Shown here: one piece after another, positions 27,758 to 40,832 of the stretch
How the letters are laid out: every line of letters begins with the position of its first letter
Position numbering within the stretch: the stretch's first letter is position 1
Assembly: GCA_030248215.1 (NCBI GenBank)
Contig: JASANG010000732.1
Location: 1-64,000 of the forward strand
DNA: 64,000 nucleotides
Source: Enoplolaimus lenunculus
Lineage: Eukaryota > Nematoda > Enoplea > Enoplida > Thoracostomopsidae
Direction of reading: 5' to 3'
Notes under the pieces: model-generated
Seen by the model: the letters and a program-made list of their open reading frames with translations, nothing else
Database searches by the model: none
What the model was told of the DNA's origin: nothing
Translations under genes and position numbers: made by a program

Positions 27758-27978
27758 AGTTTCAAACCAAAATCCTACATAAACCTATTAACTATTGCGT
27801 ACAGATTATAGCAAAAAAAGTTAACTAAAACACATTTTAAATTTAGAAATACAAAAAAGTAGCGAAAAAATAAGTTTTCGTTCAAATGTTTTCCAGTGTT
27901 TTAATTTTCCAATAATGAGACATTTTATTGCAAAAAAGCTGAGAAAACTTCTCCCTTCAGTAAAAGGGTTCCATATAC

Positions 27979-28178
27979 GGGCCCACGTATAGAACAGGGC
28001 TGGAACAGTAGTATAAGCATATTCCTAAGTCTAAGCCTAAACCTAAGCCTCAAGCGTAGGAATGAGCCTATTCCAAAGCCTAAGCCTAAAGCCTATGCAA
28101 AAAATTAGTCTAAAGCTTAAACTGACTCATTATAGCCCCTCCGGAAAACGATCCGGCCCTGTTCTATAGATGGGCCCA
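27979..28178 (-). mobile_element. TTAGGC-core MITE (family C), complete 200 bp
   Basis: GGGCCCACGTATAGAACAGG at the left and inverted CCTGTTCTATAGATGGGCCC at the right. Flanking ATATAC occurs on both sides, directly outside GGGCCC, as a likely target duplication. The best-delimited copy in the window. Confidence 0.88.
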
Positions 28179-28615
28179 TATACGAATAGATACTTACGAA
28201 TGGCAAAGGTCACAGCATTGAAAAATTGGTTAAAATTGTTTAAAAGTGAAAAAACTGCAGATGCAAAACGGTTTTGCCCCCACGCATGTTAAATAGAGTT
28301 TACATTTGAACAAATGTGACAACAATACATTTTTGGAAGTTGTTTGACATTTTACATCCAGATATTTAACCCAATATTCAGTTTTATTTGACCACAAATT
28401 TGGTAAACTGACAGTACGCCAAAAATTGGCCGAAAAATATCAGGTTATACGTTGTGTTTTTAGCCCGTATAAATATAATATATATGCTGTGAGGATGACA
28501 CAATTATTAAAAATTAGCAACATTTTCGAAATCGCATATATATAAGCAAGGCAAATACAGATAAATGTGGGGCAAAATTGAATTGAACATTTTTGCTTCT
28601 CACACAACTTCGTTA

Positions 28616-28665
28616 AAACCGTATTCACACGTGCAAGTTTTTGCAGCAAATACTGAAATCATACA
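28616..28665. mobile_element. Family L MITE fragment
   Basis: ACCGTATTCACACGTGCAAG followed by TTTTTGCAGCAAATACTG: one end only. Confidence 0.6.
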
Positions 28666-28928
28666 CATTTTATGTGTCCAAACAATTACGGATGAATTAA
28701 TACAACTATAGATAGAGGTAAAAATTTACAATACGGCTCTAGAAGGCATAGAAATGAATGTTTCTGTTTGAAGAATATTTTTCAATATTCTCAGAAAAAA
28801 ATTAAAAATATATTTGCAAGCTGTTGGAGAATAGCAGCATCGAATCGTGAGATTTAAACTTACCCGCATCCCCCAATCACACTAAAAGTTAATTTTGGTG
28901 CTATCTTTCGATGATTTTGTTGTCTACT

Positions 28929-29338
28929 GTAGTGACCCGAATAAGAGGGGGGACTGATATTTATTTTCGGTTACGGGCTGTTATTTATTTTTAGCCCACT
29001 TTCCGCCACGCTTCGTTACTGATATATCTGGTAATGAAACTATCCGTTGAATTAAACATTTATTTGTCTTGCGTCAATAGCTTGAGCGATCATGCAAGGT
29101 TATACTAAGGAATTTGCTTCCAAAATTTAAGTACGCCTTAAAGATTCGAACTCAATTTTATTTGGTCTTGGAGTCATTTATGCACTACAGTTAGCAATAA
29201 CTGAACTTCATGGACTCCAATTAGGATTTAGGGACTCTATCCGCTTACGGACTCTAGAGATACAGACTCCTATTGATTGGGACTCAAAATGGAAAACCCC
29301 TCTTATTACTCCACATCATCTTATTCGGGTCACTACAG
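28929..29338 (+). mobile_element. Family D MITE, complete
   Basis: CTGTAGTGACCCGAATAAGA at the left and exact inverse TCTTATTCGGGTCACTACAG at the right, flanked by TA on both sides: a Tc1/mariner-type non-autonomous element of about 410 bases. Confidence 0.85.
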
Positions 29339-29355
29339 TATGTTTTATTTTACAT

Positions 29356-29552
29356 ACACTGCAAAAAATGGTGAGTCAAATTGACTCCCTCCGAAATAGG
29401 CTTTTACTGACTACACAAACTGAGTCAAAATTCGACTGCGCCCGTGTCAAATTCGACTCAATTTGACTCTGGCGGAGTCGAACTTTGATTCAGTTTGTGT
29501 AGTCCGGAAAAGCCTATTTCGGAGAGTTGACTCACCATTTTTTGTAGAGTAT
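29356..29552. mobile_element. Long palindromic MITE (family B)
   Basis: Same ends and arms as the 27.2-kb copy (CACTGCAAAAAATGGTGAGT), slightly shortened at the turn and in the right arm. Confidence 0.85.
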
Positions 29553-30143
29553 AATTATTAGGTCTTCCTGCGGCTGCCAAAACTATGTTGCAACAGTTCT
29601 GAAATTTTCGCACCTGCAAGTAATTGCCTTTGAATTCATGCTATTATGCTATTCACAAGTGTGAACGCAGTTGCACGTCGACTGGCTTTATTGCACCTGC
29701 ATTTTGGTTGGCCAATCGAAACGATATTGCTGGGCAGTTCTTGTATTATTCCAAACTAAGTATTTATGTAGGGATCTTGAGTTTAATATCAAATTTGTTT
29801 GATACTACACAGTTCACGGCGGTGGTGAGACAGAACAAGTTTTCCTTTTATTGACCCCTGAATCAAAATTCTAGATTTCAAAGCATTTTCACAGTCATGA
29901 AATACAAATAAAACTTTTTCACGAGTTTTGGGCGCTAAATTTATTTTAGATGCAAAATTCGGTTTAGTTTCACACTAAAAAATAGCGGATAAACAACGCA
30001 TACATCTCGCATTTTTCAATACAAATATGCTGCGTTTGTTTGAAAAATATAAAAAACACAAAATTCATCCAAAATCTTACAAATTTCGGTCAAATATTTG
30101 CATGCCTCCATTCCGTTGGAATAAAAATACACCTTTGAAACTC

Positions 30144-30282
30144 TTAGGGTTGCGCTATACTTTTTCAACGAGCGGCGCCGTCCGTCACCGTGCGGTATCG
30201 TACGCAAACAACTCTCGTACGATAACTCTAAAATTTCAACATCCGTTTCCGTTATTTGTAATGTCCGTTTACACCCTGATCT
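30144..30282. mobile_element. Family E left half joined to a family G right end
   Basis: TTAGGGTTGCGCTATACTTT and GCGGCGCCGTCCGTCACCG are family E. From about 30238, ATCCGTTTCCGTTATTTGTA to TCCGTTTACACCCTGA is a family G end. A composite or a deletion junction. Confidence 0.55.
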
Positions 30283-30855
30283 ATAATGAATTACAAATGC
30301 CACCAGCTCATCAAACAAACAAGATACCAGTTTATTGTTCAGGTTGGTACCGTAATTGCATACTTTCATGCCATGGAGTAAACGCAAGCATATCATAGTA
30401 TTGGTTCATGTATACAGCATGTCCCATACAGAACCCGTAAACTTAAGCCTATTTACGTGCCAACAGCAGCAAAGGCGTAACAATCTCCCGATTGCACTGC
30501 TAGACCTATTGACTACTCGACACTTAGCCGAAAATTCATTAAATTCAGTGCCATTATGCTGATCAGCAGTTCAAAAAAGTTAGCGCTAGGCCATCTTACA
30601 ATGAGTAGTCAACCAGCCCCAAACTACTAAAAAGAATAAAAATCAAACCTACACTCTTCAAGATTCCCCATAAACGTAATTTTAGCAAAATTTATCAAAA
30701 TACTAACAGTTACAATATCTTCTTTTCCAACAAATTTCTCTCTCAAATATGATGTAACAACGAACAAGAACTACACACAAAATTAGCGATTTAAACATTA
30801 AAACAGATTAAAAATATTAATACTCTAAAGCAAAAACTGAGCTCTTAACTTTGAA

Positions 30856-33800
30856 TCAAACATGAATATTCCACTGTTTAACGTTACCATCTTGTCCGAC
30901 ACTGAGAACAGTATTTGCATTTAACCACGCAACACCAGTGATTTGGTTCATTGCATGAGCTCCTAAAATATGACAATATTAAATTTACTGACAAAATAAC
31001 ATAATATTTGACCTCAATTTTTTCCATCATAATTTCAATTTCATCCGAGAACAAATTCATCAGTTTAAGCTACACATACCACTCACGTTTCTCTAAATCG
31101 AAAAAGTTGCTACCGATTGAACCAAATTCAAGCTCTTTAGATATCCTTATTATGCATGTGTGGTAGTTTGTGTAGGCCATACTCAGATTTAGCAATCGAA
31201 TATTCGAAGCGATACTGAGATGATTTTACATGTATAACACAAATCAGGGAGCAGCTGACTCGTAGTGACTACCCCAAACGTTTACAAATGACGGATGGGT
31301 GCAACACATACAGCTGTAACGAAGATCTCGCGAGCGAAGCGAGCAGAAACCCAGACAGATTTTAGTATTCTAAATAAACAACTTCAAAGAAAAATAAACT
31401 AACCTCGTATAATGATTGGATGCTCGCCAGAACGCTGAATATCCCAAACAATAATATTTGTATCCAGCGAACCAGACGCAATATGTCTATTATCTGGACT
31501 CCACGCAACAGCATTAACGCGAGCTGTATGAAACGTCCAGTCTTTTGTTGACGAAACCTAAAAAAGTTACTGTAACCTTCACCGGTACGGCATCAATAAC
31601 AAGTGACTAGCAATTACCAGCAATGTCAACAGCAACTCATACACGATGGCTATGGACAGAATTGCGCGGTCATTGAAAAGTTCAATACCAAGTGATCGTG
31701 AACGCAGTTGCAATTATAATTAAAAATGTATAATCATACGCATATTGTTACATGGTGCACGCAAGTTATTGTAGAAAAAATTAAACTATTCATAGCTTAC
31801 GCTCCAATCACCAACACGGTACGGTACAACACGCCGGGCAGAATCGCACGCAACACAGTGCGAGCCGTCGTCGCTAAAAGACACAGCGTTCAAAGGACCT
31901 TGATGTGTCAACTCATGTGTTTGTTGCATTCGATCACCGGCCAAAGAATAAACGTGAAGTTTGTTGTCCTGCAATATATCAACTATAAATTACGTACCAC
32001 AAAACATAAATCAACCCGCTGTATATTGTTTTAACTAAGGAAACGCTTATTTCAAGTTTGACGTTCATTAAAGGTACTTTGCATTTTCGGTTTTGTAATT
32101 TACAAGTTGGGATTCTCAAGTACATTTTTGGTTTTCTCTATGTCATCTTCGGAGTTTTTAATTTACATCCCGTGTTTTCAAATGTGTGAGTAGGACGGAC
32201 CGATTTTCAGTTGACAACAGGCGGTGTAACTTTTGAAACAAGCAGCGTTTGATTACAAACTTTACCACTTTTATTGCTTTTAAATTACGCTGATTGTGTA
32301 AGTCAGACAGTTCGTTTGTTTGAACAGCTTAACTGACAAAAAATGCAACACAAAGTTAAGAATACGGCTCAATTGGCGCTAAAACGTTTAACAGTGCAAA
32401 CAGACATTAACTCAACATATTAAAATGTTGAACTCATAGTGATGCTATCTATAGTTAATTCTGACACAGATACGATTACTAAATCATTTTGGATTCTAGG
32501 TGCTAAACCAGTATGGTATAAAAATTTTCTTTACAAAATGTTATGCAGTACCAGTCGGCAATTCACGTGAGTTGCCATACGGTGGCAGACCGGCATTACA
32601 CTTAACAAAAAATATGGCGTCACCTTATGTCTAAATATTAAATAATAATTTTCTGTACCTTGCTTCCACCGACGGCAATAACTTGATTGCTTGGATGAAC
32701 CGCAATGCATGCGGGTTCATAAGACACTGGTTCCTGTGCAACTTGAGACTGACCACGAAAAACAACGATCTAAATGAAATGTGAAACAGAATCGTATAAA
32801 GTACCGTCTTTCAAACAGTAGGGTTTGGATCGATATTTGACCTTCAGCGATGTTATACTTTACTCTAGAAATCTATTCTTAAAACACCAAATTCTACGTT
32901 CCACTGATACGATAAATGAACCGAGTTATATACTTTTGTTCAAGATGTCACAATAACTCAGCCTACGAAACCTTATTCAAGTATTACTTAACGCTTAAGT
33001 ATTTGTTAAACAATTAACCAATAGTTTTTGTTTCCAAAAGTAAATTTCAGTTAAGTATACACTTTAGTCGCTGAAAATATTTGACCTGGTACAGACTAAC
33101 AATGTTAGCATACCGTCTTCGGTATAAATAAAATTGCACTCTCAAGATACAGATTTTGATACAAAGCAAACATTTTCGTTCCTTCTTGTGAGACAGGCAC
33201 AAACATGAAATTTCAATGTTTTCTCAAGTCGATAAAGTTAATAAGTAGTTAAGCCAAATTGAAGTATATGCTTACTAAAATAAGATTTCATAAAACCCAG
33301 CCAATGAATATTAAAATCTAAACTAACAAATGACAGTAACCACTGACGTACTACATTGAGTGGTGCTATTAAGCTTTCATTTTTGAGTGAAATATGCAGT
33401 TACCATCGGGCTTCAGTCAAACAAACTTTTTTGGAATTTTCAAAACATTTCCTTATAGATGATCAAGCAATAATTGTTTTGAAGCGTAAATTTTTGTTTG
33501 CAACACAAACGTATAAACTAACCTCATTCAAACATGCAACAACAGAAAACGTTCCATCACTGCTAACGGCAAGGCCTTTTGGCTGAGAAGGCAGACGGGA
33601 AGAGTTGGACCTAAAACAATAAAATGCGTTGGTTTTCATAATTTCTAAACCTGATCTCAACTTTGACACGCATCAGTATAGTTTACGTTTCTACACAAAC
33701 TCTGATATCTTTTTAGATTCGCAATGATATTCATAAACAATATTTTTAATACTTTAGACAAGAAAAAAAGATTTATTCACGACCGTTAGGATTAGGCTTA

Positions 33801-36800
33801 GCGTTAGGTTCAGTGTTAATCTTATTATTTACTACTGACTAGGCTTAACGCAATCAGAACATGAAGAAATAGCTAGAAATCTATCTAGTTTTGTTCGATA
33901 TTTTTTAAAATATACGTAATATAATACATATCCAAATGATTGAACGCGTGCCTTGCTTGTTTCGGATCCGAGATCATAGTGCAAGCTAACATGTCGTCCA
34001 TTCCGACTGAAAGTAGCACATTGCCTTTGACGTGACAAATACCTTGAATTTGAGTTTTGTGAACAACACATGACAAACGATCGTTGTCTCCAGTGGCAGC
34101 ATTCCAATATGCTAGACTCGATGAACAAAGTCCAAATAAATATCATCATATTTTGGGAAATCGATAGTCTTATCTTCGAAAGCAAGTTAACAAACCTGTT
34201 CACAGGTTTCAGTCCACAACTAAATTGCATTCTTCATTGCATGTAGCACATATCGTAAGATAGTAATAAGCGTTTAAACAAACAAGCCATAACAGCTTCA
34301 AATCTTCAAATCAGCAAGAAGTTGAGCAAGCCATATCGAAAAGTGACCGAAGTTTATAAAATTCGATATTTATCACTTCAAAGTACACGAAAACCTGTCG
34401 AGCATTGAAGATAGACAGTTATACACTTTTGTGCGTACGTCTGCAATATCCAGTGACGTCATGTGGAAATTCATCCAGGCAGTCGAAGCTTGCTCAATGA
34501 TAGTTTCTATTGATTTTTCAAAAGACATAATATAAACTTTTTGAAAACATAAGTAACCTCGATGAATATATACTGGATTTAAAGAAAGGTCGAGAAAAAA
34601 CAACAAAATAACTCACTTATTGCACCATCCATATCAGCAGTGTAGACAATCGAGCGATCCTCGTTTAGTGTTAAAGCTGTAATCGGTCTTGCGTGGCCCT
34701 GAATTCAAATGAAAGCTTGTTATGAATGCTCTCTGAGATCTAATCTTTTTGCTAACCAAGCTAATCTGATGCATCCAGTTTATAACAATCCCACATAACA
34801 TGTACGCATACAATGAACAACTCAACTTTGTGAGATTGGCCATCAAAATCACCTTTTAACTTAGATAAATCTCGTAAGTTTTAATTTTAAAATAAAAAGC
34901 TTTTAAATTTCCCGCACATTTGGTAAGTATGTTTTATTAAATTAATAATCATTGCTTCAGAGCAACAACTGTATTTTCACAATTTAAAGTCGTATTCACA
35001 GCTGTTCTTTTTCGCAGTGAGAACTTTCAGTTAAAAGTTTTGTGAAAGGATTTTCAAACCAACTTATACATACAAGTTTTCGCTGTAAGTTTCTCGCTGC
35101 AAAAACGTGAACATGTGAATATGGCTTAACAGTAAGTTTCAATTAGAATTTGAATCACAGCAGAAGTCACAAACAATTCAGTGATATACAAACTCACTTT
35201 AACAACTTTAACTGGTTTTTCTGGGCAATTCGGGTCCAAATAGTATATGAAACCGGCCAGCGACACAGCCATCACATGGGGCCCTTGCCATAAGCAGCTC
35301 AACTGTTGGTCTTCAATTTTGCCTTCACCCATTCGGAACGTTCTAAAAAAGAAGAAACAAAGAAACTTTGAAATATTGATAATTGTTTGGTTACTGTTGT
35401 TAATAATGTTTTAAATAATTAACGACTAAAAATCGTACAAGATTCTCAGACAATTAAACTTAAAGTCACCAGCTGGAGACACCAAGGTTAATTAATATTT
35501 TGAAAAATGCACACTTAAAACTGTTGCCAGTTAATAAAAAATTCATGCTCTGCGGGTTTAGTTCATTTATGTCTCTTATTCAAAAACGTATCACAAGTAT
35601 GTTACGTAGTTACGACTATTGTGGCATAAAATGTATCAGCAGGTTGAGATTACCACCAAAGTTATTGACGCCACAAAAATTATACCAACACAGTTGCGTG
35701 TGTTAATACGCTGTATTGGTATTCAATGTGCACTGACTGATCTGACCCACTAAACTGTTAATACACTCACGTTAACAGAGACTTCGCATGAACGTCCCAT
35801 ATTTTGCACGTTTTATCACCTGAGCAAGTTAAAAGGCGACCGCCATCAGGGCTCCACGATAACTGAAATCAACACCAACCAAATATGTAAAGTTGAGGCT
35901 AGTTGTGGTCATCACGTTAAATTGTTTATATTATGTTTTATTCAAACTTCATATATACCGAAATGAGAACCAATTTGTTCGACCGTAGAAATAATAGCAT
36001 ACTACGCTCAAACTTCAAACCGGTAACTCGTACCAAGTGCAGTAAAAGTTTACCAGTTGCATACAGTTGTTCGAATTTTGGCAGTCGGAAATTGTGCAGT
36101 TAACTTATTATTTAACAAATACGGCATTTTTCTTATTTAACGTTAAAAACACAGAAAATCGAATTGAACAAAAAATTTTGATTTCTGAAATAACTTACAC
36201 CATAAACACCACCGCCATGCGCACAGCCTTTGCACGACGGATCTACAAGTTCTCCAATCAACTCTCCTTCTCCGCCTTCAAATAGGAAGACCTAAACAAA
36301 GAAAAATTTCATTTTTACGGTTCAAAATCAGAATTAAATGTTGAAATAAGACAAAATTTCAAAAAGTACAAAAACGAACAATATGCAGTTAAACTAAAAC
36401 ACCTGCAAAAACGCTTTTGTAGCATTTGTAGATCCAACCAAAACGTTCATTAATACGTACCTTTCCATCAGCACCGCAGCTTGCAAACGTATTCCCGTCA
36501 GGCGCATAGCGGACACAATGAGCAAAACGTGTATGATTCTGAAAGCAAACAAAACTAATCACAAATCAGGCAATGAAGACAGCTCAGTGTCGCAGTATAA
36601 AATTATTCAATGCTACATCATAAACAAATGCCTTACTTATCAATTACAACTGCATTTTTATGTTTTCTCACTCTACAACAAATTTAGGAAACTATATTAA
36701 TATAGTCCATATGTACCCCCGATTACATGCGCCCCTAAATATAAAAGTTATATTAGCTATGAATATCGAAAACACAAAACTTGCAAACCTGAAAATAGTT

Positions 36801-38810
36801 TTTAAATTTAAACGGAGGTCCTTCAAAAATTGCAACAGTGTTGTCTTCGGACGCTGTCACAAGACGAACCGGCCGCGACGGCCGAAAATCAACTGAATTA
36901 ATCGTTTTGCTTTGTCCCGACATGTTTCCGTTGCTTGTTCCGGTTTCAAACAAAAACACATAACCGAATCTTAAAAAGAATTATTACGACAGCAAGTTAC
37001 GTACAACACCTTTTGATAAGAAAACAGCCAGCAGTCCGTCCAGTAGCAAACAAACAAAATTTAACAAAAAAATAAATAACATTAAATTGTTTTCACAACC
37101 ATAAATAACTACAATCGAAATCTATATTACTATTAAAGCTGGAACGCCCTGCATGCGTAATCTAGGCAGCGTTCTAGCGTTTGTTTACTTATTTTGAAAT
37201 ACTTCCACAGGTATATACTTCACTATCTTAAATCGATTCATGATTTTACACTGGAAAATTCATTGTAGTTTTGACGAAAATCCTACTTTCTCTATTTTCG
37301 GTTAGGCTATTGGGTCCAACAAAAAATTAGAAACAGGCACCGCAAATTTACCGTTCACGCCCTTCTCCAACCACAGCAATCCGTTGCGAATCCGTTGACC
37401 AAGCGATATCGCGTATTGGCCCGCTGATCGGCTGGTATTCAGCTTTCAGCAAATGCGTCGCTTGTGTGGTGTCCCAAATACGAACCTTGCCTGATGTATC
37501 TGAAATTTCAATAATCAGATGCTTTTCACATTATGTCTTCGATATTCTCAAATGTGTGTAGCTACTACCGACAGTTGGTAATGAGCGCCTGGTAGCTTTT
37601 CAGCGAGCAAAAGTTGAGTTTCAAAATTTATATTTTTTAGGCATTTGGTCTATTTTACTTTTGTACAGGCCTTTGTATCTTATAAACAAACATTGTTCAC
37701 TTAGTACTTACCGCCAGAAGCAATGTAGAATCCAGATGGAGCATATTTAGCAACAGTTGTCGGAACTGAATGTTCAGTATAAATATCGCAAAGCGACGGA
37801 TTCTGTAAACAATCAGAAAAAATACTACAAAATTTTCACGCGACATTAGCAAAGCTAGCGTTACGTATAAACCAGGGTGCAACCGGAATTACAATGTACC
37901 GGAACCGGAATTTGAAAATTATACCGGAACCGGAACCGGAAAGTGAAAAATGCATTTCACCAAAAATTTCATTTTAATCTTATTTTTTGCTCTGTTATTT
38001 GTGAAATAATTTTAGTAGAACATAGGTCTTTATTTTATTTGTTGTATTTTAGATATTCATCTTCAACTGAAGTGAAATCCACCATCAATGGTTTATATTC
38101 GGAGTACAAGTGGTTTTCAAAAGAGATTCTTAAAAATTAGCAAAGTTAAGAAAACGGCAAAATTATAACACCGGAATTTTTAAATCCGGTAAAAATTTAC
38201 CGGAACCGGAAGGTGAAAAAATGCCGGAACCGGAGTTCCGGTTGCACCCTGGTATAAACGTATGTATTTTTAGGCCACCCGCAAACCCTAAACCAAACTA
38301 AAATAGACCCGTCATTTTTTAGTAAAATATCTTAATTTCCACCGACCAAAATGTAATCGATGAGAGGTGTGAGAAAAACAAATTTCTTGCCGTTTTTAGC
38401 TTCGCCTTGTCGTTGTTTCGCACGTTATTTGCTCAAATTAATATATCTTTAAAAAAGATTTCCCATTTTTTCACCACATCGAAAAAACAGAAGAACTGTT
38501 TTTTCCGGCGCCCCTAAAACGGAAAAAACCTGGAAAAAACCGTTTTGTCCGGCGCCCAAAAATGTAATACACTGCGCAAACCGTGTCGTGTATGTTAGCT
38601 GGACGCATCAAAAAACAAGCACTATCTTAACTGCATCTACACATTAAAATAAGCTTAAACCAAAAAACAAACACACAATAATGCTTACATCTATATTGCG
38701 TATAAACACACTATTGCCGTTGCAGTAAAGAAAATTCTTTCCAGAAGGATCACCGCCCAATACAAACGGCATCCCACGAGTTGTACGAGGTAACGCAGCG
38801 AAACAACTTT
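30856..38810 (-). CDS. WDR1: WDR1 / actin-interacting protein 1 (AIP1), first exon not found
   Basis: WD-repeat protein that works with cofilin to disassemble actin filaments in the cytoplasm. Fifteen exons: 38810-38689, 37802-37712, 37499-37352, 36969-36789, 36538-36461, 36291-36199, 35862-35771, 35342-35198, 34698-34617, 34111-33928, 33610-33523, 32769-32659, 31968-31801, 31557-31404, 30962-30856 (TGA). All join in phase and give 613 residues, against about 606 for vertebrate WDR1. Hallmarks: [87 protein letters not shown]. These cover both seven-bladed propellers. The first exon (about eight residues, ending one base into a codon) should lie between 38.83 and 42.1 kb, and I could not identify it. 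The intron at 38.69-37.80 kb carries a hAT-type MITE with a clean target duplication. Same strand as EMC4 and downstream of it. Confidence 0.97.
34988..35131. mobile_element. Family L MITE in WDR1 intron
   Basis: GTCGTATTCACAGCTGTTC at the left and ACGTGAACATGTGAATATGG inverted at the right, with CAGTGAGAACTT and CGCTGTAAGTTTC inside. Confidence 0.68.
37873..38251. mobile_element. hAT-type MITE in WDR1 intron (family F)
   Basis: Starts CAGGGTGCAACCGGAATTAC, ends inverted GGAGTTCCGGTTGCACCCTG, with an exact 8-base target duplication GTATAAAC at 37865-37872 and 38252-38259. CAGGG tips and an 8-base duplication are hAT hallmarks. Interior ACCGGAACCGGA repeats, no coding. Confidence 0.88.
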
Positions 38811-40016
38811 CTAAAACAAAAAGTTCAACACCTCCTAAATATTATTCTTCACACGAATAAAGCAAATACCGTAAGCGAGTTACAGTGACCTTTGCTAGAA
38901 AACAAACTTCTTGGAAAATGACGTCTATAAGCGGAACTTATGTGCACAACTACAAAACCACCAGGGCGGCACCGATTCCACGATTTAACCGAATCCGAAT
39001 TTAACATGTTGCAAATTTCAGATATATCTATAATTTGTATTAGAATACCAACGCAATGCCAGCCGTATCAGTTTTAAACGTTAATATATATCGTGCCCTA
39101 CCTGAGTTCAATCATCTGAAACAAAAACTACTGATTGATATAACAAGTTGTTTAAAACATATATTGTTTAAAAACGAAAAAACATATTGCCAAACATTGT
39201 TGGAATTAGTTTTTTTACAACCGAATCCGAACCGCAAATTCTTGCCGAATCCGATCATTTGTTGCCACCCTTAAAACGACATTATATTTCTTAACAATTT
39301 CAGTATTTCTACAATTTATCTAGACGACTACAATCAGGAACCGTATTGACAACGGCGTGCAGCACATACTGCCAGTTAGTTATCGGTTATCAAATATGGA
39401 CCTGACCGAACAACGGATCCAAAAGTTGGCGCAGTCGCAAGGCAGATCACACGCAAAAACTCAGTAAATTTACTGATTATACTAACGCTACATGATCTGT
39501 CATCAGTTGCCAATAGCTGCTATACACAATGTACGTCCACGTTTGTGTCATTTAGCTGACCTCGACATACAAACAAAATACTAAAAATTCAAATTGTAAA
39601 CAAGTTAATCAAACACAGTCCTACTTGGTGTATATTCGATTTCTTCCATTATAACAGATATCACAGCACTATTTATATTGTGTAAAACGAAATTTAAAAA
39701 CTAAATAAACTTAATAATTAGTAGCTACAAATTGCCCTTGATAACAAACCTAAAACAAAGTCAACTTAACCAAAAGGGTCAAAAGTAGAATTCCACTTCA
39801 CAAATATCGATTCGGTTTAAAACAGTTAATGGTCACAAAACATTTGCAGGATGATCACTTTTTTCAAAAACGAAATGTGAACATTTTTGTGGCAAATTTA
39901 AGAAATACTAAACCAAAATCTGGGAAGTTATCGCGTCCTTTAAGCTATGCCCAGACCAAACATCCCAGTGCGCCGTGGCGGTGGCCTTTTACGCCTTTTT
40001 CCCAATCCGTATTTAA

Positions 40017-40279
40017 CCCCTTCTCACATTGAGTTGCCTATAGGCAACTAAGCGCAGTGTATATACGTTAAATAATGTATATCGCACCGTGTTTAACAAT
40101 TGCAACACGTATACATAGTACTAAATCACCACAAGACGTGAGAGCCTCTTCGGGCTCAAGCGTCAACCTCCTATAGCTGAGTGGTGATGGTATACGCCTC
40201 CCACGCCAGTCACCCGAGTTCGAATCCTAGCATAAAAGTAGGTCTCAGGGGAAATAGAAAATATTCATGTGAGAAAGGG
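40017..40279. mobile_element. piggyBac-type MITE carrying a tRNA-Gly-like segment (copy 2)
   Basis: Same 263-base length, TTAA flanks at 40013-40016 and 40280-40283, ends CCCCTTCTCACATTGAG / ATGTGAGAAAGGG. The tRNA-like segment (about 40168-40236) is better kept: GCTGAGTGGTGATGGTATAC, loop CTCCCAC (anticodon CCC), B-box CGAGTTCGAATCC. The two copies differ at only a few positions. Confidence 0.86.
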
Positions 40280-40399
40280 TTAATACTGAAAGCGTACAGC
40301 CTACCGCACTGAACCTTTCTTAATGACTAGCCAATTTGCCACGAAAATTTTATAAACTCTGTTACTTAAAAAATGATTGTCAGGAAGTGAAATGAGCAA

Positions 40400-40686
40400 T
40401 TAAGCCACTTCAACCGGAGGTGAAAAATACCACAGTAGGAGGCCAAAGAAACTTGCCGGAGCCGGTGAGGTGAAATTAGGTAGTAAAAATGGTTAATTTT
40501 AGCCAATATATGCAATTTTGTTAAGTTGTTTGGCGTTTTGCCCTAATTTTTTGCGAAATTTCGGAATTTCTTTCCTGAAACTTGAGACAAAAGTAAAACG
40601 AAACGCGCTAAATTGCCGGATCTTCCGGCAAAAATTCTACCAGAGCCAGATTTCTTGCCGGAGCCAGACCTCCGCTTGTACCCTGA
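40400..40686. mobile_element. Diverged hAT-type MITE (family F-like)
   Basis: CCGGAGGTGAAAAATACC and CCGGAGCCGGTGAGG words; the right end GACCTCCGCTTGTACCCTG resembles the GGTTGCACCCTG end. The left tip is lost. Confidence 0.55.
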
Positions 40687-40764
40687 TTTCAGAATAAGCA
40701 AATCTGAAGAGGCAAGTCTAAGTTAAAAAGTACCAGACAGACCCTTTACGGAAATTGTTGCAGA

Positions 40765-40832
40765 TGCAGTACGGCGCGAGCCGACGACCACGGATTACCG
40801 ATCCGCTGCTCTAACCGCTGAGCTCTCGAATT
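40765..40832 (-). pseudogene. tRNA-like pseudogene, Thr(GGT)-like arm
   Basis: Minus strand AGAGCTCAGCGGTTAGAGC is a good A box. GCGGA-TCGGTAA-TCCGT forms a proper anticodon arm with GGT. The T arm (GTCGGCTCGCGCCG) is off consensus and the acceptor ends do not pair. Either a decayed tRNA or a SINE head. Confidence 0.5.

Larger units (their letters stand above)
24663..30855. other. Gene-free repeat-rich interval between the LINE and WDR1
   Basis: Holds MITEs of families A, B, C, D, E/G and L, listed separately. The open frames here are short, AT-rich, lack splice sites that join them and match nothing I know. The piece at 25470-25630 has family E words (GGTTGCGCTATAC-like and CCGGCTCCGG). Confidence 0.6.

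Noticed and set aside
30016-30398. Overlapping 123-126-codon ORFs on both strands
   Set aside because: AT-rich, partly made of MITE families E and G, no splice continuity and no recognisable motif.
31320-31350. CTCGCGAGCGAAGCGAGCAG near-palindrome in a WDR1 intron, with a relative at 56010-56065
   Set aside because: Probably the tip of another short repeat; two partial copies do not define a family.
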